Below the pieces are notes generated by a model. That model did no database searches. It was not told the origin of the DNA and worked only from the letters and a program-made list of their open reading frames with translations. A DNA stretch of 64,000 nt from Bacteroidota bacterium (GTDB lineage Bacteria; Bacteroidota; Bacteroidia; Bacteroidales; JAAYUG01): the NCBI GenBank assembly GCA_029571215.1, contig JAKPTE010000008.1, positions 1 to 64,000 of the forward strand. The letters run 5' to 3'. Each line of letters begins with the position of its first letter. Position 1 is the first letter of the stretch. Below, one piece after another: positions 17,326-26,591 of the stretch. Both the position numbers and the translations under genes were made by a program.

Positions 17326-19164
17326 ATGAAGCCATACAAAAGCCTTTTGTTCTGCCTTCGGTACGCAGCATTCTGGCTGGCTTTTTTTATTGTTGCACGC
17401 ATCCTTTTTCTGGTCTTTAATCTGAACGCAACGCATGCCCTCACCATGCAGAGTGTATGGCAGATCTTCCGGCATGGAATGATTCATGATATTTCTGTGA
17501 CAGCCTATATTTTGCTGATTCCTTTTGTATGGCTTGCAGTTACAAGCTTTTTTCATGGCAAATGGATTGTTCAGTTTTTAATCGTTTATACCTGGATTAT
17601 CCTACTTGTTGTTACCGTCATTGTGATTATTGACGTGGAACTATATAAATACTGGGGATTCAGACTGGACGCAACACCGCTGCTCTATATAAAACAACCG
17701 AAAGAAATGCTTGCTTCGGTTACTGCAGGCATTATCGTCAGGCAAATTCTTTTGGGAATATTGCTTTACGGCAGCTTTCTAATACTATTCGGGAAATGGA
17801 TTAAACCCGGAAATGAATCATACGGTAAGGGCGGTTTAGCCGGGCTGATCCTTTATCTCTTGCTGGCTCCCTCACTGATTATTCCGGCGCGCGGAGGCTT
17901 TGGCGTTGCTACGTTAAACGCAGGTTCCGTGTATTTTTCAAAAAATCCTTTCGAGAACCATGCGGCGGTCAACGTGGTCTTCAATCTTGGTTACGCTTTG
18001 TCAAATCTTGAATCGGAAAAAAATCCCTACACATTCATTGATGGCAAAACAGCAGCATACATCGCCGACAGCCTTCTTGTAAAAAGCGATCGTGATACTA
18101 TCCGGATTCTCAATACCGACAGACCTGATATTCTGATCATCGTCCTGGAAAGTTTTACGGCAAAGGCAATCGGGTGCCTCGGAGGGGTGCCCGGAATTAC
18201 TCCCAATTTTGACCGATACGCCAGGGAAGGACTCCTTTTTACCAATACCTATTCGAGCGGGGACCGATCTGACAAGGGACTCGTAGCTGTTCTCAGTGCC
18301 TACCCTGCACTCCCTTCTCTTTCCATCATCAAATATCCAAAGAAAACCCAGAACCTGTCCTTTTTAAGCAAAGATCTTAAAAAACTGGGATACCATTCAG
18401 CGTTTTTCCACGGGGGAGATGTGGATTTTGCCAACATGCGATCCTATTTTACCAATGGTGGATTCGACAAAATTGTATCCAAATCTGATTTTAACCCACG
18501 TGATTTTAATTCCAAATGGGGTGTTCATGATCATGTGGTTTTCGATTCACTGGCCTCTTTCCTGGCTCATCCTGCTGAACCATTCTTCACGGTTTTCTTT
18601 ACTCTCAGCAGTCATGAGCCGTTTGATGTACCCGGAAAACCCATAAACCCTTCGGCAGGATCTGATGAAAAGTTTTTGCATGCAGTGCACTATACCGACA
18701 GCTGTCTGGGAGTTTTCCTTGACAGGGTGCGTCAGATGGAGTGGTGGAACAATGCTCTGGTTATCTTGGTAGCAGACCATGGAAGCCGCCATCCGGGTTT
18801 TCATGATGCCAACGATTACCGCAGGTACCATATTGGAATGTTATGGCTTGGCGGGGCACTCCGTCTGAAGGGAACCATTCCGGTATTGGTCTCACAGACC
18901 AGCATTGTGCCGACCATCGTAAGGCAGATGGATCTTTCTGATGCTTCATACCGTTTTGGTCAGAGTATTTTTGACCCGGCACGAAAACAGGTGGCTATGT
19001 TCTTTTATAATGACGGATTTGGCATGATTACAGACCATTCCAATTTCGCCTTTGATAACCGGTCGCATTCGGTTACCAGAACGGTCACAGGTTATAAAGA
19101 TGCGGATATTATTGCCGGCCGAGCCTTTCTTCAGTATCTGTACGATGATTTTATGGCTCGGTAA
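17326..19164 (+). CDS. LTA synthase / phosphoglycerol transferase-like membrane sulfatase-fold enzyme
   Basis: 612 aa: five N-terminal membrane helices (to about residue 190) and an extracytoplasmic alkaline-phosphatase-superfamily domain. The catalytic Thr is T278 in VLESFTAKAIG. Metal-site segments are VADHGSRHPG, and DYRRYHIGML further on. FTLSSHEPFDVP is the conserved SSHEPF motif of the LtaS/MdoB class. In a Gram-negative of this type it probably adds a phosphate-linked headgroup (phosphoglycerol or phosphoethanolamine) to an envelope glycan or lipid; substrate unknown. A weak -7-like TATCTTAG precedes it (17290-17297). Confidence 0.88.
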   Translation: MKPYKSLLFCLRYAAFWLAFFIVARILFLVFNLNATHALTMQSVWQIFRHGMIHDISVTAYILLIPFVWLAVTSFFHGKWIVQFLIVYTWIILLVVTVIVIIDVELYKYWGFRLDATPLLYIKQPKEMLASVTAGIIVRQILLGILLYGSFLILFGKWIKPGNESYGKGGLAGLILYLLLAPSLIIPARGGFGVATLNAGSVYFSKNPFENHAAVNVVFNLGYALSNLESEKNPYTFIDGKTAAYIADSLLVKSDRDTIRILNTDRPDILIIVLESFTAKAIGCLGGVPGITPNFDRYAREGLLFTNTYSSGDRSDKGLVAVLSAYPALPSLSIIKYPKKTQNLSFLSKDLKKLGYHSAFFHGGDVDFANMRSYFTNGGFDKIVSKSDFNPRDFNSKWGVHDHVVFDSLASFLAHPAEPFFTVFFTLSSHEPFDVPGKPINPSAGSDEKFLHAVHYTDSCLGVFLDRVRQMEWWNNALVILVADHGSRHPGFHDANDYRRYHIGMLWLGGALRLKGTIPVLVSQTSIVPTIVRQMDLSDASYRFGQSIFDPARKQVAMFFYNDGFGMITDHSNFAFDNRSHSVTRTVTGYKDADIIAGRAFLQYLYDDFMAR

Positions 19165-19172
19165 AAGCCTGA

Positions 19173-20276
19173 TTACCTTTGCAAACTTACGTTGCCGAAT
19201 TCGGTGGTAACGCGTACTCTTGAAGATGTTTTCTCATCCTTTCCAATGCGTCCCGATACCTGCATCTGTGTATTCTCAACAATCCTGCTCACTTTTGCCA
19301 TGTTCTCCGGATACAGGATTTTTGAAAAACGGGCATTTCCGTCAAGCTGGTAAGAAGCTCCTTCTTCTATGCCTAGCCGGATACTTCCATAGCTGTTATC
19401 AATTTCTATACTCTCAAAGCTCGCAGGAACAAAATCAACCCGGCAGTCACTGTAACGCAAATTGAGATCAATTTTATTGGCTATTTTGTCAAACCGATAA
19501 TTGGTATAGGCACCCGTGCCCGCAAAATTAACAAGCGTTCCAATTTCATAGGTGTCATACTTGGCGTCAGAAACCAGCGAACTACCTTCCGTTAGCATAA
19601 GTTTAGAATATTTACTGATAACAACCAGTGCCTTTGCTTTTTCAATACTCATTTTTGAATATTTCATGTCTATCTTGAGCCACTGGCATTCATCAATTGT
19701 AGCATTACCATAACCAAGTGTAATCTGGCTCAACGGTTTGTTGTCGGTTCTCTTTAGACGATTGGCACGCAGATTTCCGTATTTAACATTGACATCGACG
19801 AGTCCCGATAATTCATTGATGGCCACATCCCCATATTTGTTCAGCAAAGTAAGTTGCATTGCTTCCGGCATATTTATGATATAGTCAATGCTGAACTTTT
19901 TTCTCCCTTCGTTACCGAAAACCTGGTTCGAATTGAACTTGCTGTCGAGCACAGTCACAGCGCGTATCTCGTTGTCCTTATAAGAAAAATCAACATTGAC
20001 ATAACCGAGGATGCGGTCGGCCTTTTCCTGGTTTTCACCGACCAATGTGGCCACAACATCAATAACAACCTTGTTCTGGTTCCAGTTTTTGATGGTCACA
20101 TTGCCATAAATATTTTCAATGCGCAAAACATCCCCGGCACCAGCCTGGTACTCTTCATGAAATTTCTTGGTGTATTGTTTTTCCTGTGCTGCAACTATCT
20201 GGATTGCAAGAGTCTGAATCAGAAATCCTGCTACCAGTATCCTAAAGTACCAATTCTTTCTTTTCATGGCTATCAT
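19173..20276 (-). CDS. exported DUF4097-type beta-helical protein of the sigma operon
   Basis: 367 aa with a signal peptide ending near AAQE; an alternative start is 20267 (MKRKNWYF). The body is a series of short repeated beta strands (ENIYGNVTIKNW, NKYGDVAINELSG, VKYGNLRANRL, DNSYGSIRLGIEEG), the pattern of the DUF4097 putative adhesin / GIN family. Its start overlaps the end of the anti-sigma-like gene by 35 bp, so it is the third gene of an ECF sigma operon. It probably acts in the periplasm or at the outer membrane. It may be a target or a sensor of the sigma system; that link is inference from gene order. Confidence 0.82.
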   Translation of the reverse strand: MIAMKRKNWYFRILVAGFLIQTLAIQIVAAQEKQYTKKFHEEYQAGAGDVLRIENIYGNVTIKNWNQNKVVIDVVATLVGENQEKADRILGYVNVDFSYKDNEIRAVTVLDSKFNSNQVFGNEGRKKFSIDYIINMPEAMQLTLLNKYGDVAINELSGLVDVNVKYGNLRANRLKRTDNKPLSQITLGYGNATIDECQWLKIDMKYSKMSIEKAKALVVISKYSKLMLTEGSSLVSDAKYDTYEIGTLVNFAGTGAYTNYRFDKIANKIDLNLRYSDCRVDFVPASFESIEIDNSYGSIRLGIEEGASYQLDGNARFSKILYPENMAKVSRIVENTQMQVSGRIGKDEKTSSRVRVTTEFGNVSLQR

Positions 20277-20793
20277 TATTAAAGTTGTTACAAATAGGTT
20301 GAAGTCGTATCAGCAACTCATCCAGCAGTTCAAGTTTGGTTTTATATTGATTCAGTATCGTTTCAACCAAAACTTCATTCTTTGGGTTTTGCTGCAATTC
20401 ATTCAGTAGCTGTGTATCGCTCTCCGTAATCTCTTCAATCTCCTGAACCAAAGCTTTCTTTTTCCAATCAGGAATACAGGAAATCTTGCTCAACTCGCTT
20501 ATTTTTTCATTCAAACTTGTTGTGTAGAATTGCTCAACTTCTTTATATTCAGGGCGTAAGACTCCCAGGGTCAGACGGGCATCACCGTTGCTGACCTGAC
20601 CAGGCTGCTGGTAGAGGAACCATAAGCCGGCAAGAATAATAAATCCTGCAGCAACGGCTGAAATTCTTATAAGCCAGATCAAGTGCCCTCTGCTTTCCAG
20701 CTTCTTCATGAACCGAAGATCATGACCCGGCGTGGGTTCTTCCTCGTCAAAAACCTCCCGGCCCTTTCTGATGATTTCTTCTAAATTGTTCAT
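20242..20793 (-). CDS. membrane protein in anti-sigma position
   Basis: 183 aa with one membrane helix (about 41-62, ISAVAAGFIILAGLWFLY), a cytoplasmic N-terminus and a periplasmic helical region rich in Glu, Lys and Leu. It has no zinc-binding anti-sigma (HxxxCxxC) motif. Position makes it the likely anti-sigma partner: its ATG overlaps the sigma stop (ATGA, 4 bp) and its own end overlaps the DUF4097 gene. The single-TM topology with a short cytosolic part fits a membrane anti-sigma factor. No domain is recognised, so the role is inferred. Confidence 0.72.
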   Translation of the reverse strand: MNNLEEIIRKGREVFDEEEPTPGHDLRFMKKLESRGHLIWLIRISAVAAGFIILAGLWFLYQQPGQVSNGDARLTLGVLRPEYKEVEQFYTTSLNEKISELSKISCIPDWKKKALVQEIEEITESDTQLLNELQQNPKNEVLVETILNQYKTKLELLDELLIRLQPICNNFNNDSHEKKELVL

Positions 20794-21356
20794 TTTCTCT
20801 GTCTTTTAAGAATTTCAATAAGTTTCTTTCTTCCTCTTGCAAATTGCGAACGGGCTGTTGAATTGCTGATTCCCAGTATCTGTCCGATCTCCTCATGATC
20901 GTATCCTTCCAGAAGATGCAGGGACACCACAACCCGATAACCTTCAGGGAGTTGCAGAATGGCTTTTCTGATTTGTTCAGCTTGTATTGCCAGGTCTTCC
21001 TCATCTGCTCCGTCATGCCAGTCGTCTCCTTCCTCCACGATATTTTCCTCACTGAGCTCAGCTTCCATCAGCCTTCGCCGCTTGCGGAACCTGTCGATAG
21101 AGGTGTTGATCACAATTGTTTTGAGCCAGTGCCCGAAACCTGATCTTCCCTCAAACTCATGTATCCGGCGAAAAGCCTTGATGAATCCTTCCTGCATAGC
21201 ATCCTCGGCATCCTCGATCCGGCCTAAAATACGCAGACTTGTGTTGTACATGGCCTTGTAGTAGCGATAATATAACTCCATCTGCGCATTCCGGTCACCC
21301 TTTCTGCACATGTCAATGAGCGTTTTCTCTGAAATGTCCGAAAGTCTCTCCTTCAT
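20790..21356 (-). CDS. ECF (sigma-70 family) RNA polymerase sigma factor
   Basis: 188 aa. Sigma region 2 at about 25-95 (MYNTSLRILGRIEDAEDAMQ, FGHWLKTIVINTSIDRFRKR) and region 4 at about 125-182 (LPEGYRVVVSLHLLEGYDHE, IGQILGISNSTARSQFARG). The acidic linker (EENIVEEGDDWHDGADEEDL) is longer than usual. It is the first gene of a sigma / membrane protein / DUF4097 operon with overlapping ends. Autoregulation is usual for such operons, but I found no clear promoter; a TACCTTCG (minus strand, 21374-21381) resembles a -7 box. Confidence 0.95.
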   Translation of the reverse strand: MKERLSDISEKTLIDMCRKGDRNAQMELYYRYYKAMYNTSLRILGRIEDAEDAMQEGFIKAFRRIHEFEGRSGFGHWLKTIVINTSIDRFRKRRRLMEAELSEENIVEEGDDWHDGADEEDLAIQAEQIRKAILQLPEGYRVVVSLHLLEGYDHEEIGQILGISNSTARSQFARGRKKLIEILKRQRK

Positions 21357-21694
21357 TCTTTCATGTTAATAGACGAAGGTACGGAAAAAACGTTGCATCG
21401 ATCTCTGACCCAGTAACCATTTCTTTTTTCTCGGTTCATAGAAAAACATCTAGTGAGGGAGCACTCTGGTCCATGACCGGTTGTTTGTTTCGTATTTTGT
21501 TTTTCGGATTTTTTAATGGGCAATGAGATTCAGGAAAAGGGGTGCGTTTCAGACCACAGGGTAATACAGATTATGTATGACAACAATCAGGCAATCCAGT
21601 GGAAAATCTGCCACCATTTATGGTAAGCTGTTCGCTTCGCAAGCTTTCAGCCCCGCGGATAGTTAACACCAGACGGCAAAATATATAACCTCGT
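21357..21694. other. intergenic region, 338 bp
   Basis: Lies upstream of the ECF sigma gene and downstream of the membrane-protein gene (both minus strand). Apart from the weak -7-like TACCTTCG near its left end, I see no ORF, repeat or convincing terminator. Confidence 0.5.
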
Positions 21695-22519
21695 CTATAA
21701 ATAGCAGGAAATCATCCCCGTTACTACTTTCCCTGTTTCATATTTCAGTTCCGATCCCAGAAGGGAATGGGGAATAGAAAATACCAGAATCTGAATTACC
21801 GCAGCCAGGACCACAAGCCCTCTTCTTTCCTTTTTCCTGTTACCTGCCCACGCAATTATCCAGAAAATAAACGCAATGAGCGTTTTGTTATCCGTAAGAT
21901 CATATCCGAAGGGAAAGCCGGTCCAGAATGCACCAAATGCGTATTTCTGGACAATCGGACCCATTATCAGCCCTCCGGCAAACAACAAAACCATTGTAGC
22001 CACCATGGCCGGTCTGAAAGGTCGCTTTCGGTTCAGAGCAAACAGTCCGGCAAGATTGGATATCCACATCGAAAAAAACATCAGAAAAATATGCGGTATG
22101 AGAACCCATGGTGGTACGGCTCCTTTAAAGCGGATGATGACAGGTCCTCCGCTGACGGAGAAATTCGGCTGTCCTGAAGCAGTAAGCAGTATTGAATATT
22201 CAAGTTTCCCGGCAGGTGGTTGCGATGGCAATTCTGCCACCAGGGTTTCACCTTCCCGACGAAAGGAAACAACGCTGTACTCTTCATTTGTCGGGTAACG
22301 TTTGTACTGCAGAAGGGCATGCACCGAAGTATCAGGTATTGTTAAATTAATTGTGCAATTTTCAGTATTGGTATGACTTCGTGGCAATTGGAAGGAATAT
22401 TGATGTTCTCCCAGTTTTAGCTGTATCCTGGCCGGGTAGGTCGGGCCGGTCATCCTCTGATAGACAGCTGCAGCAAGTGTAATAATCAGGGCAATAATCC
22501 AGTAAAAAAATGATTTCAT
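21695..22519 (-). CDS. conserved-looking membrane protein, unknown function
   Basis: 274 aa. One N-terminal helix (about 3-20), a periplasmic beta-rich Ig-like segment (about 25-130: FQLPRSHTNTENCTINLTIP, LEYSILLTASGQ), then about five helices (from PPWVLIPHIFLMFFSMWISN onward). The phrases FGAFWTGFPFGYDLTDNKTL and IIAWAGNRK may mark functional loops. I do not recognise the family. It lies 11 bp downstream of the M28 peptidase gene on the same strand, so the two are probably cotranscribed. Confidence 0.7.
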   Translation of the reverse strand: MKSFFYWIIALIITLAAAVYQRMTGPTYPARIQLKLGEHQYSFQLPRSHTNTENCTINLTIPDTSVHALLQYKRYPTNEEYSVVSFRREGETLVAELPSQPPAGKLEYSILLTASGQPNFSVSGGPVIIRFKGAVPPWVLIPHIFLMFFSMWISNLAGLFALNRKRPFRPAMVATMVLLFAGGLIMGPIVQKYAFGAFWTGFPFGYDLTDNKTLIAFIFWIIAWAGNRKKERRGLVVLAAVIQILVFSIPHSLLGSELKYETGKVVTGMISCYL

Positions 22520-22530
22520 TCTCCTGAGGT

Positions 22531-24300
22531 TTATAATTGAATAAACAAAAGTTCTCTTTTCCCGTCGCGCATAACTTCAACCTCGACAAGCTGGCCTGCC
22601 GAAAGTTTGGATAGCCGGTACATGTATTCCTCAATATTGTGAACAGGTTTTCCGTCCAAAGCGGTAATGATATCTCCCTTTTTCATCCCTCCCCGCCAGG
22701 CCGGCTTGTCGCGGGTAACAAAATCTACCCGCAAACCATTATTATCGGTGGATGTGAAATCAGGCATAATGCCAAGTGTGACCTTAAACCGCGGCCTTCC
22801 TCCCTGTTGCCCGCTCGGGCCTGATTCTTTGAAGGTCAGTCCTTTGGGTAAAGTATCCAGAGCCCATGTCAAGGCATACACATAATTTCCAACCTTTACC
22901 ATTCCGTCATAATTCAGCTTATCAGCATCATCGTACGGTGTATGATAATCGGTGTGGGCGCCGGTTGTCAGAAAAAAGACCGGAATATTCCTGCTATAAA
23001 ACGCCGCATGATCCGATGGGCCGATTCCTTCAGGGGACATCATCAGGCGGAAAACGCTATCTCTGTTGATTTCCCTAATGAGCGTTTCTGATTCGGCTGA
23101 CGTGCCCGTTCCCCCGATCTGCAGGGAATGGTCATCACGCAACCTCCCGACCATATCCAGGTTGATCATTGCCTTGATGGCATGTATATCAACGGGAGGA
23201 TGATTGGTGAAATAGGTGGAGCCAAGAATTCCCATTTCTTCTGCCCCAAATGCAACAAAAAGAATGCTTCGCTTCAGTTCATTTCTATGCGCAGCAAATT
23301 TTTCTGCCAGTTCAAGAAGCAATGAAACCCCGGATGCATTATCGTCTGCTCCGTTATGTACCGCAAGTGTGTCAGGAACCCTCGATCCTGACCCGGGGCC
23401 CCCCATGCCGAGATGATCCTTGTGGGCACCTATTATTATAATTTCATCCCGAAGAATGGGATCATTGCCCCGCAGCAGTCCTGCAACATTATTGGTTAAT
23501 ACTTTGTGCGACAATACATTTGTCCGTGCTGATGCGTTTTTACCCGTGAAAAATCCTACAGGACAATGACAGCTGTCGGCCAGCATTTCGTACCATACAA
23601 TGTTTTTCCCCGTTCCTTCCAGAAGGTCATCCGCAACTTTTCGCGAAATATGCAAGACGGGAATCTGCATTCTGCTTTCGGTCCTTCTCATCGGCACCAG
23701 TTCATCCATTCTGTCAAACTGGCTGCCCGACACAAACAGTACCCCGGAGGCTCCCTTGTCGGCAGCCACCATCGCTTTTGTCCGTTCATCAGTAAACCGG
23801 GCAAATGAAGAGGGGAGGGGGTTCTTCTCGGGTTCCCCTCTCAAAATAAGACACCATTTTCCCTTAATATCCAGATTCCTGTAATCATCCCAGGAAAATG
23901 TATCGGAAACAATAGAAAATCCATAACCAGCAAAAACAACAGGAGAGGCAACCGTATCGGACCCGCTGAAAGGGAATGCTGTATAATCTTTACCATACTC
24001 CCACCGGTGAGATCCGGTTATCAATACATTGCCTTCGCCTGCCTCTGTGGAACCAGTTACTTCAAATTCCTGGAATCCTTCGTCGAAAAGCAATTCCAGC
24101 TTGTAGGCCTTAAAATGCGCCCGGATGTATTCCGATGACAGAGAATCACCTTCTGTACCAGGATAACGTCCAGTCAGCCTGTCTGAGGCTAGAAATGCCT
24201 CATGTTCCTTAAGCTCTTTCGGTGTGATTTCAGGATTATCGGGTTGAACCGCACAGGTTCTTACAAGCAAAAAAATGAGAATCAGAATAAGAAATTTCAT
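22531..24300 (-). CDS. exported M28 zinc aminopeptidase with PA and PDZ domains
   Basis: 589 aa from the ATG at 24300 (MKFLILILIFLLVRTC); the track's extra 21 residues are unlikely. After the signal peptide comes a protease-associated domain (about 95-245), the M28 peptidase domain (about 265-480) and a C-terminal PDZ domain (about 505-589, KPAWRGGMKKGDIITALDGK). Zinc and catalytic residues are in IIIGAHKDHLG, NGADDNASG, AFGAEEMGILGS, NLDMVGRL and GAHTDYHTPYDD. It should trim N-terminal residues from peptides in the periplasm or outside. The cysteine at 16 could be a lipidation site, though the lipobox is poor. Confidence 0.93.
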   Translation of the reverse strand: MKFLILILIFLLVRTCAVQPDNPEITPKELKEHEAFLASDRLTGRYPGTEGDSLSSEYIRAHFKAYKLELLFDEGFQEFEVTGSTEAGEGNVLITGSHRWEYGKDYTAFPFSGSDTVASPVVFAGYGFSIVSDTFSWDDYRNLDIKGKWCLILRGEPEKNPLPSSFARFTDERTKAMVAADKGASGVLFVSGSQFDRMDELVPMRRTESRMQIPVLHISRKVADDLLEGTGKNIVWYEMLADSCHCPVGFFTGKNASARTNVLSHKVLTNNVAGLLRGNDPILRDEIIIIGAHKDHLGMGGPGSGSRVPDTLAVHNGADDNASGVSLLLELAEKFAAHRNELKRSILFVAFGAEEMGILGSTYFTNHPPVDIHAIKAMINLDMVGRLRDDHSLQIGGTGTSAESETLIREINRDSVFRLMMSPEGIGPSDHAAFYSRNIPVFFLTTGAHTDYHTPYDDADKLNYDGMVKVGNYVYALTWALDTLPKGLTFKESGPSGQQGGRPRFKVTLGIMPDFTSTDNNGLRVDFVTRDKPAWRGGMKKGDIITALDGKPVHNIEEYMYRLSKLSAGQLVEVEVMRDGKRELLFIQL

Positions 24301-24449
24301 GATGGTTAAGCTAATGCCGTAAAAATAAACAAAGTCTTTACAAGACGTACAACAATTGAACAAGGTCTTTTGTTTTAAACAAAGCTTTGTCTCGTAAGTA
24401 ATCTATCAAGGCTTTTGGGAGAAATGGATGGCATCCTTTAGGAACCTTA

Positions 24450-24479
24450 TTGTATTTATGAAAAAATTATTTATCTTTG
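24450..24479 (+). promoter_or_regulatory. Bacteroidota promoter of the tetR-efflux operon
   Basis: -33 TTG (24450-24452), 19 bp spacer and -7 TATCTTTG (24472-24479). This is an exact match to the TTG-N19-TAnnTTTG pattern, with predicted initiation near 24486. Confidence 0.7.
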
Positions 24480-24487
24480 ACCGTTTG

Positions 24488-24507
24488 GTTAAATTATATA
24501 ATTAAAC
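24488..24507. promoter_or_regulatory. palindromic operator upstream of tetR
   Basis: GTTAAATTATATAATTAAAC is a 20-bp palindrome with a single mismatched pair. It sits directly after the predicted start of transcription and 18 bp before the tetR ATG, a position where a bound repressor would block the promoter. A direct repeat TTTGGTTAA also flanks it (24484 and 24510). I infer it is the TetR autoregulatory site. Confidence 0.6.
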
Positions 24508-24525
24508 TTTTTGGTTAATATTGAA

Positions 24526-25161
24526 ATGAAAACGAACGGGCAGACATCCGTGCCAACAACAGAAAACCTTATTCTGGAAGCTGCGCGCCAGGTCTTTCTT
24601 GACAAGGGACTGGAAGGATCCCGCATGCAGGAAATTGCTGACAGGGCCGGAATAAACAAGGCTCTTCTGCACTATTATTTCAGAAACAAGCAAAAATTGT
24701 TTGAACATGTTTTTGAGTCTGTTATAGCTTCTTTTTTTCCGCAGGTTCTCCATTTGATTGGTTCTAACAAATCCGTTCCTGAAAAAATTCGTCAGTTCGT
24801 ATCTATTTACCTTGATGTTATTTATGAAAATCCCTTTATCCCCCGGTTTATAATTCATGAGATGAACCGTGATCCGGCACATTTGACAACCACGATGGAA
24901 CGCATTGCCGGAAAGGACATCCGTAAACAATTGAAAAAACTGGATGAAGACCTGGCCGAGGCTTCACAGCGTGGCATAATAAGACCAGTCAATGCTGAGC
25001 ATCTGGTGATCAATATGCTGTCCCTGTGTATATTTCCTGTTGTCGCCGAACCAATTATCGCCGGTATCCTCTTTCACAAAAATGAAGCAGAATACAAACA
25101 GTTTCTGTTGACACGGAAAGAGCTTGTGGCCGAATTCATTATCAATGGATTGAAATGCTGA
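24526..25161 (+). CDS. TetR/AcrR family repressor
   Basis: 211 aa from the ATG at 24526; the track's TTG at 24511 is not needed. The helix-turn-helix is at about residues 12-58 (ILEAARQVFLDKGLEGSRMQ, EIADRAGINKALLHYYFRNK), and the rest is an all-helical ligand domain. It is the first gene of a plus-strand efflux operon, and the TolC gene follows 55 bp after its stop. It should repress the operon through the palindrome in its leader and be released by a transported compound; the ligand is unknown. Confidence 0.95.
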   Translation: MKTNGQTSVPTTENLILEAARQVFLDKGLEGSRMQEIADRAGINKALLHYYFRNKQKLFEHVFESVIASFFPQVLHLIGSNKSVPEKIRQFVSIYLDVIYENPFIPRFIIHEMNRDPAHLTTTMERIAGKDIRKQLKKLDEDLAEASQRGIIRPVNAEHLVINMLSLCIFPVVAEPIIAGILFHKNEAEYKQFLLTRKELVAEFIINGLKC

Positions 25162-25216
25162 TGGATTATGGTTTCTTAAGGATTAACGATACAAAATACT
25201 ATAAAACAATCAGTTT

Positions 25217-26554
25217 ATGATGTGGAGAGTTTTATCAGGCAGTATGTTTTTTCTGATGACGGGGGCAGTGCTCAGCCAGGTTCCGGCTTCAGTGACGCTG
25301 ACTGGCTGTTATGACAGTGCACGCGTTAATTATCCTGTTTTCAGAGAAAATGCCCTTCTGCAGGAATCGCTGAACCTGAAAATCAAAAATCTGAATGCGT
25401 CCTGGTATCCGCAGGTTTCTCTTGGTGCACAAGCGGCATACTATTCCGATATCACGGAACTTGACGTCAGGATCCCTCTTCCTGGTGTAGAGTTTCCCAG
25501 GGCCCCTCATGAGCAGTATTGGGTCTTTTTCGATATCAGTCAGACAGTCTGGGACGGAGGTGCTTCCCGTGAGCAGAAACTGTACGAACAAAAAACTACT
25601 GAAGCCGCAGCAAAACAAGTGGAGACCGAAATGCAGCAGCTGCGCGAAAGAATCAACAATCTTTACTTCCTTATCCTCTCTCTGAAGGAAAACGAACATC
25701 TATATGAACTTTCTCGTCAGACGCTGGTAAGCCGGCTTACCGGAATGGAGGCTGCCGTAAAAGCCGGAGCTGCAATGGTTGTGCAGAAAAATCAGATACA
25801 GGCGGAGATTCTGCGCACCGAACAGTTGCTGGAAGATGTCAGAAAAGACAGGAAAGCTGTTCTTGATATACTTGGTATTCTTACCGGAATGTCGTTCTCT
25901 GATTCAACGGTTCTCAAAGTACCTGTTTTTCATGCCGAAGTCTTTTCTGACACACTTACCCGGCCTGAAATGGAAGTGTTTGATCTGCAGATAGCAGCAA
26001 ATCAACAATTGGAGAGAGCGCTTCGTACACGAAATTACCCAAGAATTGTGGCTTTTGCCCAGGCAGGTTACGGAAATCCTCCCGGAATGAACCTACTACG
26101 TAATGAATGGGATTTTTATTGGTCGGCCGGTGTTGGGTTGAAATGGAATCTGTGGGACTGGAACACTCTAAAGCACGACATTCGCATGACTTCTATACAG
26201 GGGGAGAAACTTGCTGTGAGAAAAGAAACTTTTGTCACAAACGTAAGAACACAGCTTGCTCAGGAGAGAACCAACATCCTCAAATTCAGGGAAGCCGTAC
26301 TTCGTTCAGAAGAGATTGTGCGGCTGCACCATCAGATTCTCAGTTCCATGGCTTCCGGACTGGAGAACGGGATTATTACGGCTACTGATTACCTCGCCGA
26401 ACACAATACCCTTCTGCAGGCTGAGATCTCCCGTTCAATAAACCGGCTGCAGCTCCTCAGGGCTACTTTGGCCTACTTTACAATTCAGGGAAATGTGGAG
26501 ACCAAAGTATCGGCCTGGGAAATTCCTGTTTGGGAAACAATTAGTATGCAATAA
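25217..26554 (+). CDS. TolC-like outer-membrane efflux channel
   Basis: 445 aa with a signal peptide (MFFLMTGAVLSQVPA). Two OEP repeats with long coiled-coil helices (about 115-220 and 325-435) fit the TolC fold; YFLILSLKENEHLYELSRQT and NGIITATDYLAEHNTLLQAE are typical helix segments. It provides the outer-membrane exit for the ABC exporter encoded downstream. The HlyD gene starts 37 bp after the stop. Confidence 0.92.
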   Translation: MMWRVLSGSMFFLMTGAVLSQVPASVTLTGCYDSARVNYPVFRENALLQESLNLKIKNLNASWYPQVSLGAQAAYYSDITELDVRIPLPGVEFPRAPHEQYWVFFDISQTVWDGGASREQKLYEQKTTEAAAKQVETEMQQLRERINNLYFLILSLKENEHLYELSRQTLVSRLTGMEAAVKAGAAMVVQKNQIQAEILRTEQLLEDVRKDRKAVLDILGILTGMSFSDSTVLKVPVFHAEVFSDTLTRPEMEVFDLQIAANQQLERALRTRNYPRIVAFAQAGYGNPPGMNLLRNEWDFYWSAGVGLKWNLWDWNTLKHDIRMTSIQGEKLAVRKETFVTNVRTQLAQERTNILKFREAVLRSEEIVRLHHQILSSMASGLENGIITATDYLAEHNTLLQAEISRSINRLQLLRATLAYFTIQGNVETKVSAWEIPVWETISMQ

Positions 26555-26591
26555 AATGTATCATCTTTACCTTTTTCAAACTGAACGCAAT

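Noticed and set aside
16237-17556. Long form (439 aa) of the isoaspartyl peptidase
   Set aside because: The extra N-terminal part crosses the divergent sulfatase-like gene and precedes a clear lipoprotein signal at 17229.
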